Shown here piece by piece: positions 35,988 to 50,100 of a stretch of 64,000 nucleotides of DNA (its first letter is position 1; the number at the start of each line of letters is the position of its first letter). The stretch is from Hippophae tibetana (Eukaryota; Streptophyta; Magnoliopsida; Rosales; Elaeagnaceae): the NCBI GenBank assembly GCA_037013495.1, contig CM072810.1:26627843-26691842 (forward strand), read 5' to 3'. Below the pieces are notes generated by a model that had not been told where the DNA came from, did no database searches, and saw nothing but the letters and a program-made list of their open reading frames with translations. A program made the translations under genes and the position numbers.

Positions 35988-38900
35988 TCTTGGCCACTAG
36001 TGATGTAGTTCGAATGCCTGCCCAACATATTCATTTAACAATAAGTTCAATTGGATTGTACATGGACTTAAGTAAATTAATTTGGCATGAAAATGATACG
36101 GTAGTATTGGAATGATTTTCTCATTCTAATTTTCTCTACTAATAGGTCTACCCAAGTTCTAAAAGTAGTTGATTATGTTTGACAAATATGCAAACACTTT
36201 GTCCAAAGTTTCATCCTCTTGCATGATATAGATTTCAAAATTTCCTTTCAACTATATAATTATAGATTTATTTCATCGTTGAAATGCCTATATGAGTGCT
36301 ATCCAAAATGTTTCATGTTCTTTTGAAGAAGGTTAATTTTAAATTCAACTTAATAATCATTTTAGAGCTCGAATTAACTTTTTTTTAATATCCCTGAAAA
36401 AGGGACTCTTCTTCCTATGAAATTAAGTAAATCTCACGGCAAGTAGAGCCACTTTCTCTTCATTGAGATTAGAGTCATCATTTCTAACAATTGGGTTAAA
36501 AACATGTTCGCTCCGACCACTATACTTGATCTCTTAAGAACCAAGTTCTCTCCTTTCTCGAAAGTATATTACTCTCATCTTGGCCACTAGTGATGTAGTT
36601 CGAAAGCCTGCCCAACAGATTCATTTAACAGTAAGGTTAATTGGCTTATACATGGACTTTAGCAAGGTAATTTTGCATGAAAATGATAAGGTAGTATTGG
36701 AAGGATTTTCTCAATCTAATTTTTTTGCTAATAGGTCCACCAAAGTTTTAAAAGTAGTTGATTACGTTTGAAAAATATGCAAAGACTTTGTCCAAAGTTT
36801 CATCCTCTTGCATGATATAGATTTCAAAATTTCCATTCAACTATATAATTCTAGATTTATTTTATCGTGGATATGCCTATATGAGTGGTCTCCAAAATGT
36901 TTCATGTCCTTTTGAAGAAGTTTAATTTTAAATTCAACTTAATAATCATTTTAGAGCTCGAATTACCTTTATTTTAATATCCCTAAAAAAGGGTCTCTTC
37001 TTCCTATGAAATTTAGTAAATCTCACGGCATGTAGAGCCACTTTCTCTTCATTGAGATAAGAGTCATCATTTCTAACAATTGGGTTAAAAACATGTTCGC
37101 TCCGACCACTATCCTTGATCTCTTAAGAGCCAAGTTCTCTCCTTTCTCGAAAGTATATTACTCTCATCTTGGCCACTAGTGATGTAGTTCGAAAGCCTGC
37201 CCAACAGATTCATTTAACAGTAAGGTTAATTGGCTTATACATGGACTTTAGCAAGGTAATTTTGCATGAAAATGATAAGGTAGTATTGGAATGATTTTCT
37301 CCATCTAATTTTCATTGCTAATAGGTCCACCCAAGTTTTAAAAGTAGTTGATTACGTTTGAAAAATATGCAAAGACTTTGTCCAAAGTTTCATCCTCTTG
37401 CATGATATAGATTTCAAAATTTCCATTCAACTATATAATTCTAGATTTATTTTATCGTTGATATGCCTATATGAGTGGTCTCCAAAATGTTTCATGTTCT
37501 TTTGAAGAAGTTTAATTTTAAATTCAACTTAATAATCATTTTAGAGCTCGAATTACCTTTTTTTAATATCCCTGAAAAAGGGTCTCTTCTTCCTATGAAA
37601 TTTAGTAAATCTCACGGCAAGTAGAGCCACTTTCACTTCATTGAGATTAGATTCATCATTCCTAACAATTGGGTTAAAAACATGTTCGCTCGGACCACTA
37701 TCCTTGGTGTCTTAAGAGCCAAGTTCTCTCCCTTCTCGAAAGTATATTACTCTCATCTTGGCCACTAGTGATGTAGTTCGAATGCCTGCCCAACATATTC
37801 ATTTAACAATAAGTTCAATTGGATTGTACATGGACTTAAGTAAATTAATTTGGCATGAAAATGATACGGTAGTATTGGAATGATTTTCTCATTCTAATTT
37901 TCTCTACTAATAGGTCTACCCAAGTTCTAAAAGTAGTTGATTATGTTTGACAAATATGCAAACACTTTGTCCAAAGTTTCATCCTCTTGCATGATATAGA
38001 TTTCAAAATTTCCTTTCAACTATATAATTATAGATTTATTTCATCGTTGAAATGCCTATATGAGTGCTATCCAAAATGTTTCATGTTCTTTTGAAGAAGG
38101 TTAATTTCAAATTCAACTTAATAATCATTTTAGAGCTCGAATTACCTTTTTTTTAATATCCCTGAAAAAGGGTCTCTTCTTCCTATGAAATTTAGTAAAT
38201 CTCACGGCAAGTAGAGCCACTTTCTCTTCATTGAGATAAGAGTCATCATTTCTAACAATTGGGTTAAAAACATGTTCGGTCGGACCACTATCCTTCATGT
38301 CTTAAGAGCCAAGTTCTCTCCTTTCTCGAAAGTATATTACTCTCATCTTGGCTACTAGTGATGTAGTTCGAAAGCCCGCCCAACAGAATCATTTAACAGT
38401 AAGTTTAATTTGCTTATACATGGACTTATGCAAGGTAATTTGGCATGAAAATTATAAGGTAGTATTGGAAGGATTTTCTCAATCTAATTTTTTTGCTAAT
38501 AGGTCCACCAAAGTTTTAAAAGTAGTTGATTACGTTTGAAAAATATGCAAAGACTTTGTCCAAAGTTTCATCCTCTTGCATGATATAGATTTCAAAATTT
38601 CCATTCAACTATATAATTCTAGATTTATTTTATCGTTGATATGCCTATATGAGTGGTCTCCAAAATGTTTCATGTCCTTTTGAAGAAGTTTAATTTTAAA
38701 TTCAACTTAATAATCATTTTAGAGCTCGAATTACCTTTATTTTAATATCCCTGAAAAAGGGTCTCTTCTTCCTATGAAATTTAGTAAATCTCACGGCATG
38801 TAGAGCCACTTTCTCTTCATTGAGATAAGAGTCATCATTTCTAACAATTGGGTTAAAAACATGTTCGCTCCGACCACTATCCTTGATCTCTTAAGAGCCA

Positions 38901-40113
38901 AGTTCTCTCCTTTCTCGAAAGTATATTACTCTCATCTTGGCCACTAGTGATGTAGTTCGAAAGGCTGCCCAACAGATTCTTTAACAGTAAGGTTAATTGG
39001 CTTATACATGGACTTTAGCAAGGTAATTTTGCATGAAAATGATAAGGTAGTATTGGAATGATTTTCTCCATCTAATTTTCATTGCTAATAGGTCCACCCA
39101 AGTTTTAAAAGTAGTTGATTACGTTTGAAAAATATGCAAAGACTTTGTCCAAAATTTCATCCTCTTGCATGATATAGATTTCAAAATTTCCATTCAACTA
39201 TATAATTCTAGATTTATTTTATCGTTGATATGCCTATATGAGTGGTCTCCAAATTCTTTCATGTTCTTTTGAAGAAGTTTAAATTTAAATTCAACTTAAT
39301 AATCATTTTAGAGCTCGAATTACCTTTTTTTTAATATCCCTGAAAAAGGGTCTCTTCTTCCTATGAAATTTAGTAAATCTCACGGCAAGTAGAGCCACTT
39401 TCTCTTCATTGAGAATAGAGTCATCATTCCTAACAATTGGGTTAAAAACATGTTCGCTCGGACCACTATCCTTGATGTCTTAAGAGCCAAGTTCTCTCCC
39501 TTCTCGAAAGTATATTACTCTCATCTTGGCCACTAGTGATGTAGTTTGAATGCCTGCCCAACATATTCATTTAACAATAAGTTCAATTGGATTGTACATG
39601 GACTTAAGTAAATTAATTTGGCATGAAAATGATACGGTAGTATAGGAATGATTTTCTCATTCTAATTTTCTCTACTAATAGGTCTACCCAACTTTTAAAA
39701 GTAGTTGATTATGTTTGAAAAATATGCAAACACTTTGTCCAAAGTTTCATCCTCTTGGATGATATAGATTTCAAAATTTCCATTCAACTATACAATTATA
39801 GATTTATTTCATCGTTGAAATGCCTATATGAGTGCTATCCAAAATGTTTCATGTTCTTTTGAAGAAGGTTAATTTCAAATTCAACTTAATAATCATTTTA
39901 GAGCTCGAATTACCTTTTTTTTAATATCCCTGAAAAAGGGTCTCTTCTTCCTATGAAATTTAGTAAATCTCACGGCAAGTAGAGCCACTTTCTCTTCATT
40001 GAGATAAGAGTCATCATTTTTAACAATTGGGTTAAAAACATGTTCGCTCGGACCACTATCCTTGATGTCTTAAGAGCCAAGTTCTCTCCTTTCTCGAAAG
40101 TATATTACTCTCA
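35988..40113 (+). repeat. Section III left arm: three-monomer motif repeated
   Basis: Units run 35988 (A, 'attggattgta'), 36578 (B, 'ggaaggatt', T-tract deletion), 37167 (B, 'gtaaggtt', 'ttcattgc'), 37756 (A, 'attggattgta'), 38346 (B, 'ggaaggatt', T-tract deletion), 38935 (B, 'gtaaggtt', 'ttcattgc') and 39524 (A, 'gtttgaatg', 'attggattgta'). This is a trimer of ~1768 bp present about twice. B units of the second type also share 'atgtccttttg', 'ctttattttaa' and 'gcatgtagag'. Units 37756-39524 match units 44828-46597 at an offset of 7072-7073 bp (12 monomers). Confidence 0.85.
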
Positions 40114-43058
40114 TCTTGGCCACTAGTGATGTAGTTCGAAAGCCTGCCCAACAGATTCGTTTAACAGTAAGTTCAATTGGCTTATACATGGACTTAAGCA
40201 AGGTAATTTGGCATGAAATGATAAGGTAGTATTGGAATGATTTTCTCAATCTAATTTTCTTTGCTAATAGGTCCACCCAAGTTTTAAAAGTAGTTGATTA
40301 CGTTTGAAAAATATGCAAAGACTTTGTCCAAAGTTTCATCCTCTTGCATGATATAGATTTCAAAATTTCCATTCAACTATATAATTCTAGATTTATTTTA
40401 TCGTTGATATGCCTATATGAGTGGTCTCCAAAATGTTTCATGTTCTTTTGAAGAAGTTTAATTTTAAATTCAACTTAATAATCATTTTAGAGCTCGAATT
40501 ACCTTTTTTTTAATATCCCTGAAAAAGGGTCTCTTCTTCCTATGAAATTTAGTAAATCTCACGGCAAGTAGAGCCACTTTCTCTTCATTGAGAATAGAGT
40601 CATCATTCCTAACAATTGGGTTAAAAACATGTTCGCTCGGACCACTATCCTTGATGTCTTAAGAGCCAAGTTCTCTCCCTTCTCGAAAGTATATTACTCT
40701 CATCTTGGCCACTAGTGATGTAGTTCGAAAGCCTGCCCAACAGATTCGTTTAACAGTAAGTTCAATTGGCTTATACATGGACTTAAGCAAGGTAATTTGG
40801 CATGAAATGATAAGGTAGTATTGGAATGATTTTCTCAATCTAATTTTCTTTGCTAATAGGTCCACCCAAGTTTTAAAAGTAGTTTATTACATTTGAAAAA
40901 TATGCAAAGACTTTGTCCAAAGTTTCATCCTCTTGCATGATATAGATTTCAAAATTTCCATTCAACTATATAATTCTAGATTTATTTTATCGTTGATATG
41001 CCTATATGAGTGGTCTCCAAAATGTTTCATGTTCTTTTGAAGAAGTTTAATTTTAAATTCAACTTAATAATCATTTTAGAGCTCGAATTACCTTTTTTTT
41101 AATATCCCTGAAAAAGGGTCTCTTCTTCCTATGAAATTTAGTAAATCTCACGGCAAGTAGAGCCACTTTCTCTTCATTGAGATAAGAGTCATCATTTTTA
41201 ACAATTGGGTTAAAAACATGTTCGCTCGGACCACTATCCTTGATGTCTTAAGAGCCAAGTTCTCTCCTTTCTCGAAAGTATATTACTCTCATCTTGGCCA
41301 CTAGTGATGTAGTTCGAAAGCCTGCCCAACAGATTCGTTTAACAGTAAGTTCAATTGGCTTATACATGGACTTAAGCAAGGTAATTTGGCATGAAATGAT
41401 AAGGTAGTATTGGAATGATTTTCTCAATCTAATTTTCTTTGCTAATAGGTCCACCCAAGTTTTAAAAGTAGTTGATTACGTTTGAAAAATATGCAAAGAC
41501 TTTGTCCAAAGTTTCATCCTCTTGCATGATATAGATTTCAAAATTTCCATTCAACTATATAATTCTAGATTTATTTTATCGTTGATATGCCTATATGAGT
41601 GGTCTCCAAAATGTTTCATGTTCTTTTGAAGAAGTTTAATTTTAAATTCAACTTAATAATCATTTTAGAGCTCGAATTACCTTTTTTTTAATATCCCTGA
41701 AAAAGGGTCTCTTCTTCCTATGAAATTTAGTAAATCTCACGGCAAGTAGAGCCACTTTCTCTTCATTGAGAATAGAGTCATCATTCCTAACAATTGGGTT
41801 AAAAACATGTTCGCTCGGACCACTATCCTTGATGTCTTAAGAGCCAAGTTCTCTCCCTTCTCGAAAGTATATTACTCTCATCTTGGCCACTAGTGATGTA
41901 GTTCGAAAGCCTGCCCAACAGATTCGTTTAACAGTAAGTTCAATTGGCTTATACATGGACTTAAGCAAGGTAATTTGGCATGAAATGATAAGGTAGTATT
42001 GGAATGATTTTCTCAATCTAATTTTCTTTGCTAATAGGTCCACCCAAGTTTTAAAAGTAGTTTATTACATTTGAAAAATATGCAAAGACTTTGTCCAAAG
42101 TTTCATCCTCTTGCATGATATAGATTTCAAAATTTCCATTCAACTATATAATTCTAGATTTATTTTATCGTTGATATGCCTATATGAGTGGTCTCCAAAA
42201 TGTTTCATGTTCTTTTGAAGAAGTTTAATTTTAAATTCAACTTAATAATCATTTTAGAGCTCGAATTACCTTTTTTTTAATATCCCTGAAAAAGGGTCTC
42301 TTCTTCCTATGAAATTTAGTAAATCTCACGGCAAGTAGAGCCACTTTCTCTTCATTGAGATAAGAGTCATCATTTCTAACAATTGGGTTAAAAACATGTT
42401 CGCTCGGAGCACTATCCTTGATGTCTTAAGAGCCAAGTTCTCTCCTTTCTCGAAAGTATATTACTCTCATCTTGGCCACTAGTGATGTAGTTCGAAAGCC
42501 TGCCCAACAGATTCGTTTAACAGTAAGTTCAATTGGCTTATACATGGACTTAAGCAAGGTAATTTGGCATGAAATGATAAGGTAGTATTGGAATGATTTT
42601 CTCAATCTAATTTTCTTTGCTAATAGGTCCACCCAAGTTTTAAAAGTAGTTGATTACGTTTGAAAAATATGCAAAGACTTTGTCCAAAGTTTCATCCTCT
42701 TGCATGATATAGATTTCAAAATTTCCATTCAACTATATAATTCTAGATTTATTTTATCGTTGATATGCCTATATGAGTGGTCTCCAAAATGTTTCATGTT
42801 CTTTTGAAGAAGTTTAATTTTAAATTCAACTTAATAATCATTTTAGAGCTCGAATTACCTTTTTTTTAATATCCCTGAAAAAGGGTCTCTTCTTCCTATG
42901 AAATTTAGTAAATCTCACGGCAAGTAGAGCCACTTTCTCTTCATTGAGAATAGAGTCATCATTCCTAACAATTGGGTTAAAAACATGTTCGCTCGGACCA
43001 CTATCCTTGATGTCTTAAGAGCCAAGTTCTCTCCCTTCTCGAAAGTATATTACTCTCA
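40114..43058 (+). repeat. Five 589-bp monomers as a 1178-bp dimer repeat
   Basis: Starts 40114, 40703, 41292, 41881 and 42470 are all exactly 589 bp long because of one shared deletion ('gcatgaaatgat' for 'gcatgaaaatgat'). Units alternate: those at 40114, 41292 and 42470 have 'tcctttctcg' upstream, 'gttgattacg' and 'gagaatagag'; those at 40703 and 41881 have 'tcccttctcg' upstream, 'gtttattacat' and 'gagataagag'. That gives a dimer of 1178 bp, 2.5 copies, with very few other differences. The same deletion marks ten further units downstream. Confidence 0.92.
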
Positions 43059-46000
43059 TCTTGGCCACTAGTGATGTAGTTCGAATGCCTGCCCAACATA
43101 TTCATTTAACAATAAGTTCAATTGGATTGTACATGGACTTAAGTAAATTAATTTGGCATGAAAATGATACGGTAGTATTGGAATGATTTTCTCATTCTAA
43201 TTTTCTCTACTAATAGGTCTACCCAACTTTTAAAAGTAGTTGATTATGTTTGAAAAATATGCAAACACTTTGTCCAAAGTTTCATCCTCTTGCATGATAT
43301 AGATTTCAAAATTTCCATTCAACTATACAATTATAGATTTATTTCATCGTTGAAATGCCTATATGAGTGCTATCCAAAATGTTTCATGTTCTTTTGAAGA
43401 AGGTTAATTTGAAATTCAACTTAATAATCATTTTAGAGCTCGAATTACCTTTTTTTTAATATCCCTGAAAAAGGGACTCTTCTTCCTATGAAATTAAGTA
43501 AATCTCACGGCAAGTAGAGCCACTTTCTCTTCATTGAGATTAGAGTCATCATTTCTAACAATTGGGTTAAAAACATGTTCGCTCGGAACACTATCCTTGA
43601 TGTCTTAAGAGCCAAGTTCTCTCCCTTCTCGAAACTATATTACTCTCATCTTGGCCACTAGTGATGTAGTTCGAATGCCTGCCCAACATATTCGTTTAAC
43701 AGTATGTTCAATTGGCTTATACATGGACTTAAGCAAGGTAATTTGGCATGAAAATGATAAGGTAGTATTGGAATGATTTTCTCAATCTAATTTTCTTTGC
43801 TAATAGGTCCACCCAAGTTTTAAAAGTAGTTGATTACGTTTGAAAAATATGCAAAGACTTTGTCCAAAGTTTCATCCTCTTGCATGATATAGATTTCAAA
43901 ATTTCCATTCAACTATATAATTCTAGATTTATTTTATCGTTGATATGCCTATATGAGTGGTCTCCAAAATGTTTCATGTTCTTTTGAAGAAGTTTAATTT
44001 TAAATTCAACTTAATAATCATTTTAGAGCTCGAATTACCTTTATTTTAATATCCCTGAAAAAGGGTCTCTTCTTCCTATGAAATTTAGTAAATCTCACGG
44101 CATGTAGAGCCACTTTCTCTTCATTGAGATAAGAGTCATCATTTCTAACAATTGGGTTAAAAACATGTTCGCTCCGACCACTATCCTTGATCTCTTAAGA
44201 GCCAAGTTCTCTCCTTTCTCGAAAGTATATTACTCTCATCTTGGCCACTAGTGATGTAGTTCGAAAGCCTGCCTAACAGATTCATTTAACAGTAAGGTTA
44301 ATTGGCTTATACATGGACTTTAGCAAGGTAATTTTGCATGAAAATGATAAGGTAGTATTGGAATGATTTTCTCCATCTAATTTTCATTGCTAATAGGTCC
44401 ACCCAAGTTTTAAAAGTAGTTGATTACGGTTGAAAAATATGCAAAGACTTTGTCCAAAGTTTCATCCTCTTGCATGATATAGATTTCAAAATTTCCATTC
44501 AACTATATAATTCTAGATTTATTTTATCGTTGATATGCCTATATGAGTGGTCTCCAAAATGTTTCATGTTCTTTTGAAGAAGTTTAATTTTAAATTCAAC
44601 TTAATAATCATTTTAGAGCTCGAATTACCTTTTTTTAATATCCCTGAAAAAGGGTCTCTTCTTCCTATGAAATTTAGTAAATCTCACGGCAAGTAGAGCC
44701 ACTTTCACTTCATTGAGATTAGATTCATCATTCCTAACAATTGGGTTAAAAACATGTTCGCTCGGACCACTATCCTTGATGTCTTAAGAGCCAAGTTCTC
44801 TCCCTTCTCGAAAGTATATTACTCTCATCTTGGCCACTAGTGATGTAGTTCGAATGCCTGCCCAACATATTCATTTAACAATAAGTTCAATTGGATTGTA
44901 CATGGACTTAAGTAAATTAATTTGGCATGAAAATGATACGGTAGTATTGGAATGATTTTCTCATTCTAATTTTCTCTACTAATAGGTCTACCCAAGTTCT
45001 AAAAGTAGTTGATTATGTTTGACAAATATGCAAACACTTTGTCCAAAGTTTCATCCTCTTGCATGATATAGATTTCAAAATTTCCTTTCAACTATATAAT
45101 TATAGATTTATTTCATCGTTGAAATGCCTATATGAGTGCTATCCAAAATGTTTCATGTTCTTTTGAAGAAGGTTAATTTTAAATTCAACTTAATAATCAT
45201 TTTAGAGCTCGAATTAACTTTTTTTTAATATCCCTGAAAAAGGGACTCTTCTTCCTATGAAATTTAGTAAATCTCACGGCAAGTAGAGCCACTTTCTCTT
45301 CATTGAGATAAGAGTCATCATTTCTAACAATTGGGTTAAAAACATGTTCGGTCGGACCACTATCCTTCATGTCTTAAGAGCCAAGTTCTCTCCTTTCTCG
45401 AAAGTATATTACTCTCATCTTGGCTACTAGTGATGTAGTTCGAAAGCCCGCCCAACAGAATCATTTAACAGTAAGTTTAATTTGCTTATACATGGACTTA
45501 TGCAAGGTAATTTGGCATGAAAATTATAAGGTAGTATTGGAAGGATTTTCTCAATCTAATTTTTTTGCTAATAGGTCCACCAAAGTTTTAAAAGTAGTTG
45601 ATTACGTTTGAAAAATATGCAAAGACTTTGTCCAAAGTTTCATCCTCTTGCATGATATAGATTTCAAAATTTCCATTCAACTATATAATTCTAGATTTAT
45701 TTTATCGTGGATATGCCTATATGAGTGGTCTCCAAAATGTTTCATGTCCTTTTGAAGAAGTTTAATTTTAAATTCAACTTAATAATCATTTTAGAGCTCG
45801 AATTACCTTTATTTTAATATCCCTAAAAAAGGGTCTCTTCTTCCTATGAAATTTAGTAAATCTCACGGCATGTAGAGCCACTTTCTCTTCATTGAGATAA
45901 GAGTCATCATTTCTAACAATTGGGTTAAAAACATGTTCGCTCCGACCACTATCCTTGATCTCTTAAGAGCCAAGTTCTCTCCTTTCTCGAAAGTATATTA

Positions 46001-47186
46001 CTCTCATCTTGGCCACTAGTGATGTAGTTCGAAAGCCTGCCCAACAGATTCATTTAACAGTAAGGTTAATTGGCTTATACATGGACTTTAGCAAGGTAAT
46101 TTTGCATGAAAATGATAAGGTAGTATTGGAATGATTTTCTCCATCTAATTTTCATTGCTAATAGGTCCACCCAAGTTTTAAAAGTAGTTGATTACGTTTG
46201 AAAAATATGCAAAGACTTTGTCCAAAATTTCATCCTCTTGCATGATATAGATTTCAAAATTTCCATTCAACTATATAATTCTAGATTTATTTTATCGTTG
46301 ATATGCCTATATGAGTGGTCTCCAAATTCTTTCATGTTCTTTTGAAGAAGTTTAAATTTAAATTCAACTTAATAATCATTTTAGAGCTCGAATTACCTTT
46401 TTTTTAATATCCCTGAAAAAGGGTCTCTTCTTCCTATGAAATTTAGTAAATCTCACGGCAAGTAGAGCCACTTTCTCTTCATTGAGAATAGAGTCATCAT
46501 TCCTAACAATTGGGTTAAAAACATGTTCGCTCGGACCACTATCCTTGATGTCTTAAAAGACAAGTTCTCTCCCTTCTCGAAAGTATATTACTCTCATCTT
46601 GGCCACTAGGGATGTAGTTTGAATGCCTGCCCAACATATTCATTTAACAATAAGTTCAATTGGATTGTACATGGACTTAAATAAATTAATTTGGCATGAA
46701 AATGATACGGTAGTATTGGAATGATTTTCTCATTCTAATTTTCTCTACTAATAGGTCTACCCAACTTTTAAAAGTAGTTGATTATGTTTGAAAAATATGC
46801 AAACACTTTGTCCAAAGTTTCATCCTCTTGGATGATATAGATTTCAAAATTTCCATTCAACTATACAATTATAGATTTATTTCATCGTTGAAATGCCTAT
46901 ATGAGTGCTATCCAAAATGTTTCATGTTCTTTTGAAGAAGGTTAATTTCAAATTCAAATTAATAATCATTTTAGAGCTCGAATTACCTTTTTTTTAATAT
47001 CCCTGAAAAAGGGACTCTTCTTCCTATGAAATTAAGTAAATCTCACGGCAAGTAGAGCCACTTTCTCTTCATTGAGATTAGAGTCATCATTCCTAACAAT
47101 TGGGTTAAAAACATGTTCGCTCGGACCACTATCCTTGATTTCTTAACAGCCAAGTTCTCTCCCTTCTCGAAAGTATATTACTCTCA
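43059..47186 (+). repeat. Section III right arm, partial copy of the left arm
   Basis: Order by start: 43059 A with 'attggattgta' and 'tacaatt'; 43649 B with 'cagtatgtt', 'ctttattttaa' and 'gcatgtagag'; 44239 B with 'gtaaggtt', 'ttcattgc' and 'gcctaacag'; 44828 A with 'gttctaaaag' and 'tttcctttc'; 45418 B, a mosaic; 46007 B with 'caaaatttc' and 'caaattctttc'; 46597 A with 'gtttgaatg'. The last four repeat the block 37756-40113 at a 12-monomer offset. Private changes in this copy include 'cttaaaagac' near 46,550 and 'ctagggatg' near 46,607. Confidence 0.82.
45418..46006 (+). repeat. Mosaic monomer combining the 38346 and 36578 variants
   Basis: The 5' half carries the 38346 package ('ttggctact', 'aaagcccgcc', 'cagaatc', 'aatttgctt', 'gacttatgcaagg' and 'aaattataag'). 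The 3' half carries the 36578 package ('atcgtggat' and 'ccctaaaaaaggg'), which 38346 lacks ('atcgttgat', 'ccctgaaaaaggg'). Marks common to both parents ('ggaaggatt', T7 tract, 'caccaaag') lie between. The switch falls roughly between 45,525 and 45,710. Recombination or gene conversion between these lineages is the simplest explanation. Confidence 0.78.
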
Positions 47187-50100
47187 TCTTGGCCACTAGT
47201 GATGTAGTTCGAATGCCTGCCCAACATATTCGTTTAACAGTATGTTCAATTGGCTTATACATGGACTTAAGCAAGGTAATTTGGCATGAAAATGATAAGG
47301 TAGTATTGGAATGATTTTTTCAATCTAATTTTCTTTGCTAATAGGTCCACCCAAGTTTTAAAAGTAGTTGATTACGTTTGAAAAATATGCAAAGACTTTG
47401 TCCAAAGTTTCATCCTTTTGCATGATATAGATTTCAAAATTTCCATTCAACTATATAATTCTAGATTTATTTTATCGTTGATATGCCTATATGAGTGGTC
47501 TCCAAAATGTTTCATGTTCTTTTGAAGAAGTTTAATTTTAAATTCAACTTAATAATCATTTTAGAGCTCGAATTACCTTTTTTTCAATATCCCTGAAAAA
47601 GGGTCTCTTCTTCCTATGAAATTTAGTAAATCTCACGGCAAGTAGAGCCACTTTCTCTTCATTGAGATAAGAGTCATCATTTCTAACAATTGGGTTAAAA
47701 ACATGTTCGCTCGGACCACTATCCTTGATGTCTTAAGAGCCAAGTTCTCTCCTTTCTCGAAAGTATATTACTCTCATCTTGGCCACTAGTGATGTAGTTC
47801 GAAAGCCTGCCCAACAGATTCGTTTAACAGTAAGTTCAATTGGCTTATACATGGACTTAAGTGAGGTAATTTGGCATGAAAATGATAAGGTAGTATTGGA
47901 ATGATTTTCTCAATCTAATTTTCTTTGCTAATAGGTCCACCCAAGTTTTAAAAGTAGTTGATTACGTTTGAAAAATATGCAAAGACTTTGTCCAAAGTTT
48001 CATCCTTTTGCATGATATAGATTTCAAAATTTCCATTCAACTATATAATTCTAGATTTATTTTATCGTTGATATGCCTATATGAGTGGTCTCCAAAATGT
48101 TTCATGTTCTTTTGAAGAAGTTTAATTTTAAATTCAACTTAATAATCATTTTAGAGCTCGAATTACCTTTTTTTCAATATCCCTGAAAAAGGGTCTCTTC
48201 TTCCTATGAAATTTAGTAAATCTCACGGCAAGTAGAGCCACTTTCTCTTCATTGAGATAAGAGTCATCATTTCTAACAATTGGGTTAAAAACATGTTCGC
48301 TCGGACCACTATCCTTGATGTCTTAAGAGCCAAGTTCTCTCCTTTCTCGAAAGTATATTACTCTCATCTTGGCCACTAGTGATGTAGTTCGAAAGCCTGC
48401 CCAACAGATTCGTTTAACAGTAAGTTCAATTGGCTTATACATGGACTTAAGTGAGGTAATTTGGCATGAAAATGATAAGGTAGTATTGGAATGATTTTCT
48501 CAATCTAATTTTCTTTGCTAATAGGTCCACCCAAGTTTTAAAAGTAGTTGATTACGTTTGAAAAATATGCAAAGACTTTGTCCAAAGTTTCATCCTCTTG
48601 CATGATATAGATTTCAAAATTTCCATTCAACTATATAATTCTAGATTTATTTCATCGTTGAAATGCCTATATGAGTGCTATCCAAAATGTTTCCTGTTCT
48701 TTTGAAGAAGGTTATTTTTAAATTCAACTTAATAATCATTTTAGAGCTCGAATTACCTTTTTTTTAATATCTATGAAAAAGGGTCTCTTCTTCCTATGAA
48801 ATTTAGTAAATCTCACGGCAAGTAGAGCCACTTTCTCTTCATTGAGATAAGAGTCATCATTTCTAACAATTGGGTTAAAAACATGTTCGCTCGGACCACT
48901 ATCCTTGATGTCTTAAGAGCCAAGTTCTTTCCTTTCTCGAAAGTATATTACTCTCATCTTGGCCATTAGTGATGTAGTTCGAAAGCCTGCCCAACAGATT
49001 CGTTTAACAGTAAGTTCAATTGGCTTATACATGGACTTAAGCAAGGTAATTTGGCATGAAAATGATAAGGTAGTATTGGAATGATTTTCTCAATCTAATT
49101 TTCTTTGCTAATAGGTCCACCCAAGTTTTAAAAGTAGTTGATTACGTTTGAAAAATATGCAAAGACTTTGTCCAAAGTTTCATCCTCTTGCATGATATAG
49201 ATTTCAAAATTTCCATTCAACTATATAATTCTAGATTTATTTTATCGTTGATATGCCTATATGAGTGGTATCCAAAATGTTTCGTGTTCTTTTGAATAAG
49301 TTTAATTTTAAATTCAACTTAATAATCATTTTAGAGCTCGAATTACCTTTTTTTTAATATCCCTGAAAAAGGGTCTCTTCTTCTTATGAAATTTAGTAAA
49401 TCTCACGGTAAGTAGAGCCACTTTCTCTTCATTGAGATAGGAGTCATCATTTCTAACAATTGGGTTAAAAACATGTTCGCTCGGACCACTATCCTTGATG
49501 TCTTAAGAGCCAAGTTCTCTCCCTTCTCGAAAGTATATTACTCTCATCTTGGCCACTAGTGATGTAGTTCGAATGCCTGCCCAACAGATTCGTTTAACAG
49601 TAAGTTCAATTGGCTTATACATGGACTTAAGCAAGGTAATTTGGCATGAAAATGATAAGGTAGTATTGGAATGATTTTCTCAATCTAATTTTCTTTGCTA
49701 ATAGGTCCACCCAAGTTTTAAAAGTAGTTGATTATGTTTGAAAAATATGCAAAGACTTTGTCCAAAGTTTCATCCTCTTGCATGATATAGATTTCAAAAT
49801 TTCCATTCAACTATATAATTCTAGATTTATTTTATCGTTGATATGCCTATATGAGTGGTCTCCAAAATGTTTCATGTTCTTTTGAAGAAGTTTAATTTTA
49901 AATTCAACTAAATAATCATTTTAGAGCTCGAATTACCTTTTTTTTAATATCCCTGAAAAATGGTCTCTTCTTCCTATGAAATTTAGTAAATCTCACGGCA
50001 AGTAGAGCCACTTTCTCTTCATTGAGATAAGAGTCATCATTTTTAACAATTGGGTTAAAAACATGTTCGCTCGGCCCACTATCCTTGATGTCTTAAGAGC

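Noticed and set aside
36580..36771. 63-codon plus-strand open frames (also at 38348 and 45420)
   Set aside because: They start at TTG, not ATG, recur only in related satellite units, and depend on one substitution plus a 1-bp deletion. No family resemblance, no promoter context. Treated as accidental frames of the repeat.
40070..40276. 61-68-codon minus-strand open frames in 15 units
   Set aside because: They begin at GTG and exist only where the shared 1-bp deletion joins two frames. Their conservation is explained by common descent of the 589-bp subfamily.
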